DNA of 28,340 nt from Hypsibius dujardini (Eukaryota; Tardigrada; Eutardigrada; Parachela; Hypsibiidae), in the NCBI GenBank assembly GCA_001579985.1, contig LRSR01014294.1:1-28340 (forward strand), written 5' to 3'. Position 1 is the first letter of the stretch, and every line of letters begins with the position of its first letter. Made by a program: the position numbers and the translations under genes. Under the pieces are notes generated by a model that saw only the letters and a program-made list of their open reading frames with translations, was not told the origin of the DNA and made no database searches. Of the stretch, positions 26,663 to 28,340 are shown piece by piece.

Positions 26663-27020
26663 ATGTTGTGCCTTGAAATTGGTCTCCAATTTCGAAACGA
26701 TGTGTACAGAGTACAGTGTGTTGGCGTCGAGTTTTAGATGATTTGAAGGTCTGCCATATTTTTTAAAGGTATAGCGCTACTGGAAGCATTAGTGATAGTT
26801 GCTCAACCGGTGTTCAAACAGCGAGTCTATTACCGTGGATAGAGAGACGTTTTGCTTGTTATATGCAAATTTGTTTGCTTCATTAATTCGCCATTTTCGG
26901 GCTTTAGCCCGCACCCTAAATGGAGCCCAAAGAAAGTGGTCCCAATTCAAGAAAAAAAGTACTGGTTCTCCTTTACTTGTTTCTATACATTATTAATTAC
27001 ATGTTCATTTGATAATTATA

Positions 27021-27022
<2 letters not shown>
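26663..27022. other. Spacer between PP2A B'' and the next CAGA array
   Basis: AT-rich sequence without recognisable gene or conserved exon. Confidence 0.5.
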
Positions 27023-27063
<41 letters not shown>

Positions 27064-27120
27064 GCAGGTAGACAGACAGACAGACAGACAGGCAGGCAAG
27101 CAGGCAGGCAGACAGGTAGG
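27023..27120. repeat. (CAGA)n array
   Basis: Pure CAGA followed by CAGG/CAAG variants. About 40 bp downstream lies AGAGCTCCCGAAAGCGGGTA, similar to AGAGCTCCCGAGAGCGAGTC right after the CAGA array ending near 10195. Confidence 0.95.
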
Positions 27121-28037
27121 TACAGTACCTGCTCTAGCAGCGTTTACTTCAGCGCTTAGAGCTCCCGAAAGCGGGTACAGGTTCTACACGTGGCGTTGAA
27201 AAACTGAGTAATGGATTATGCAAAAACTGCACAGCTACTGAATAAGTACGCAGCTCTTGGAACCTGGAGAGCTGATCTCACATCCCATTCACGACAGACA
27301 TCCCGGACCCGGTACGCTCTTCTGTACAGTCTATCAGCCGCCAGCGGGCCGCCGACTGGGAGGCCCTGTCGTAACTCTCGAAGTCGATGTAATATTATCA
27401 TAGACCTGCTTAATAAGCCCGGACTGCTCCCATGGACCCATTCAAGCATTTGTATTTGTAGGCTTTAGCGGGTGGTCTGTTGTTTTGTCACCCGGGATTG
27501 TCTGGCGCGTGGCTGTAGGTTGCACATTCAGCCCACGCGTACAACTGCATTCTGCGCTTGCCCTGTGCATTTGCTTCGGCGCGTAGCCATTCCGCTTCGG
27601 CGCGTACGGAATGATAAATTTACTCGTATATTTACAGTTTACACATCCTCTTCTCAACGATCTCTCTTCTCCTCCAAGCTCCAGCTGACGCGTCGTGCGT
27701 GATCTTACAGTGGGACGCGTTTTTTTTTAATTTTCAAAACGCTTTTTTTCTGCTACGGATCAGTTAGCAGTTCTGTTGCCATCCGACCAGCTTTTCTCCT
27801 TACAACTGCCATGTTTTGATTTGGGATTTGAACGGATTGCTGTAGAAATCGATCATTTCTCTGCTTACCGCTGACTGGTGCAATCACCCATTTCTTCACA
27901 GACTGCGTCAATAACATTTCAACAGGATTTTTATTTGCGTACGACAATCTGATTTCTACACCGTGTTTAGTAACGTTGTATTTGGATAAATTTAGTCCGT
28001 AAATGAGTGGGTAAATTTTACAGTTGTATAGCGGGAC
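27121..28037 (+). promoter_or_regulatory. Spacer and probable upstream region of the Vti1 gene
   Basis: No coding exon is recognisable. A small duplication GCTTCGGCGCGTA occurs at about 27573 and 27595. The promoter and leader of the Vti1 gene are probably in the right half, but no TATA box or other core element stands out. Confidence 0.4.
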
Positions 28038-28340
28038 ATGGCGTCGTTGCTCCAGGATTTCGAGCAACAATATGCCGCGATAACTGGGGAGTTGACGCAG
28101 AAATTAACCCGTCTGCGTCATCAGATTGGAGGTGTGTGTCAAGTGTCGCGCCTAACAGTTTGTAAAAATTATTCCTGCTTGTGTTTGGAGTGATCGAGTG
28201 TCTGGTTTGTTACAGCCGACAAACTTTCTACAATTCGAGAGGCAGAACGGTGTTTTGAGGAATGCAGGGAATTGGTAAGCTTCATGGCTGGGCTATCCAC
28301 TCGATCGATTGATTGACTGCCTTCAAATCGGGATTCTGCT
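28038..28340 (+). CDS. VTI1A: Vti1-type SNARE, first two coding exons (partial)
   Basis: Exon 1 28038-28131 (donor G|GTGTGT) and exon 2 28216-28274 (acceptor TTGTTACAG, donor TTG|GTAAGC) join in phase 1 to give 51 residues; the rest lies beyond the window. The N-terminus MASLLQDFEQQYAAITGELT, followed by a helix with LTRLR and a second helix with AERCFEECREL, matches the start of the N-terminal three-helix domain of Vti1 proteins, nearer Vti1a than Vti1b. Vti1 is a Qb-SNARE for Golgi, endosome and lysosome fusion; its SNARE motif and membrane anchor are not visible here. The ATG context is GACATGG. The call rests on a short segment, so another helical protein is possible. Confidence 0.7.

Noticed and set aside
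27753-28070. 105-codon minus-strand ORF overlapping the Vti1 start
   Set aside because: No recognised family; overlaps a better supported plus-strand exon with matching splice phase.

Overview
This is eukaryotic, almost certainly animal, nuclear DNA. Conserved protein segments are broken by introns of about 70 to 640 bp with clean GT/AG borders. The proteins belong to animal families (CYLD, FUBP/Psi, PP2A B'', Vti1), and the spacers are full of simple-sequence arrays and short terminal-inverted-repeat (TIR) elements. The short introns and CpG-rich exons suggest a small-genome invertebrate such as an arthropod or tardigrade, but I cannot place the species. I see nothing prokaryotic, viral or CRISPR-like.

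Layout. (1) 1-561, minus strand: the N-terminal part of a CYLD-like deubiquitinase with a CAP-Gly domain, running off the left edge. (2) 562-2203: a divergent intergenic region holding a TIR element (1265-1430). (3) 2204-6205, plus strand: a complete 11-exon gene for a 599-aa far-upstream-element-binding protein with four KH domains. (4) 6206-9700: 3' flank, a 317-bp TIR element (6838-7154) and non-coding DNA. (5) 9748-12790, plus strand: a possible TATA box, an untranslated leader exon, an intron with a CAGA array inside a direct duplication, and a long low-complexity coding exon (11504-12743 or 12790) that I cannot assign to a family. (6) 12791-20690: about 7.9 kb without recognisable genes. 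It holds minisatellites, (TCTG)n/(CAGA)n arrays, a GA tract and a second, inverted copy of the 6838-7154 element. (7) 20691-26645, plus strand: a complete 12-exon gene for a 932-aa PP2A B'' regulatory subunit with two EF-hand sites. (8) 26646-28037: spacer with a CAGA array. (9) 28038-28340, plus strand: the first two coding exons of a Vti1-type SNARE, running off the right edge.

The four recognised genes do not form one pathway: deubiquitination, single-stranded nucleic-acid/RNA regulation, PP2A targeting and vesicle fusion. The most informative unusual points are the near-identical inverted TIR elements, one with an expanded internal 24-bp repeat, and the unassigned low-complexity exon, whose splice phase would allow joining to PP2A B'' exon 4. 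I found no convincing new biological system.
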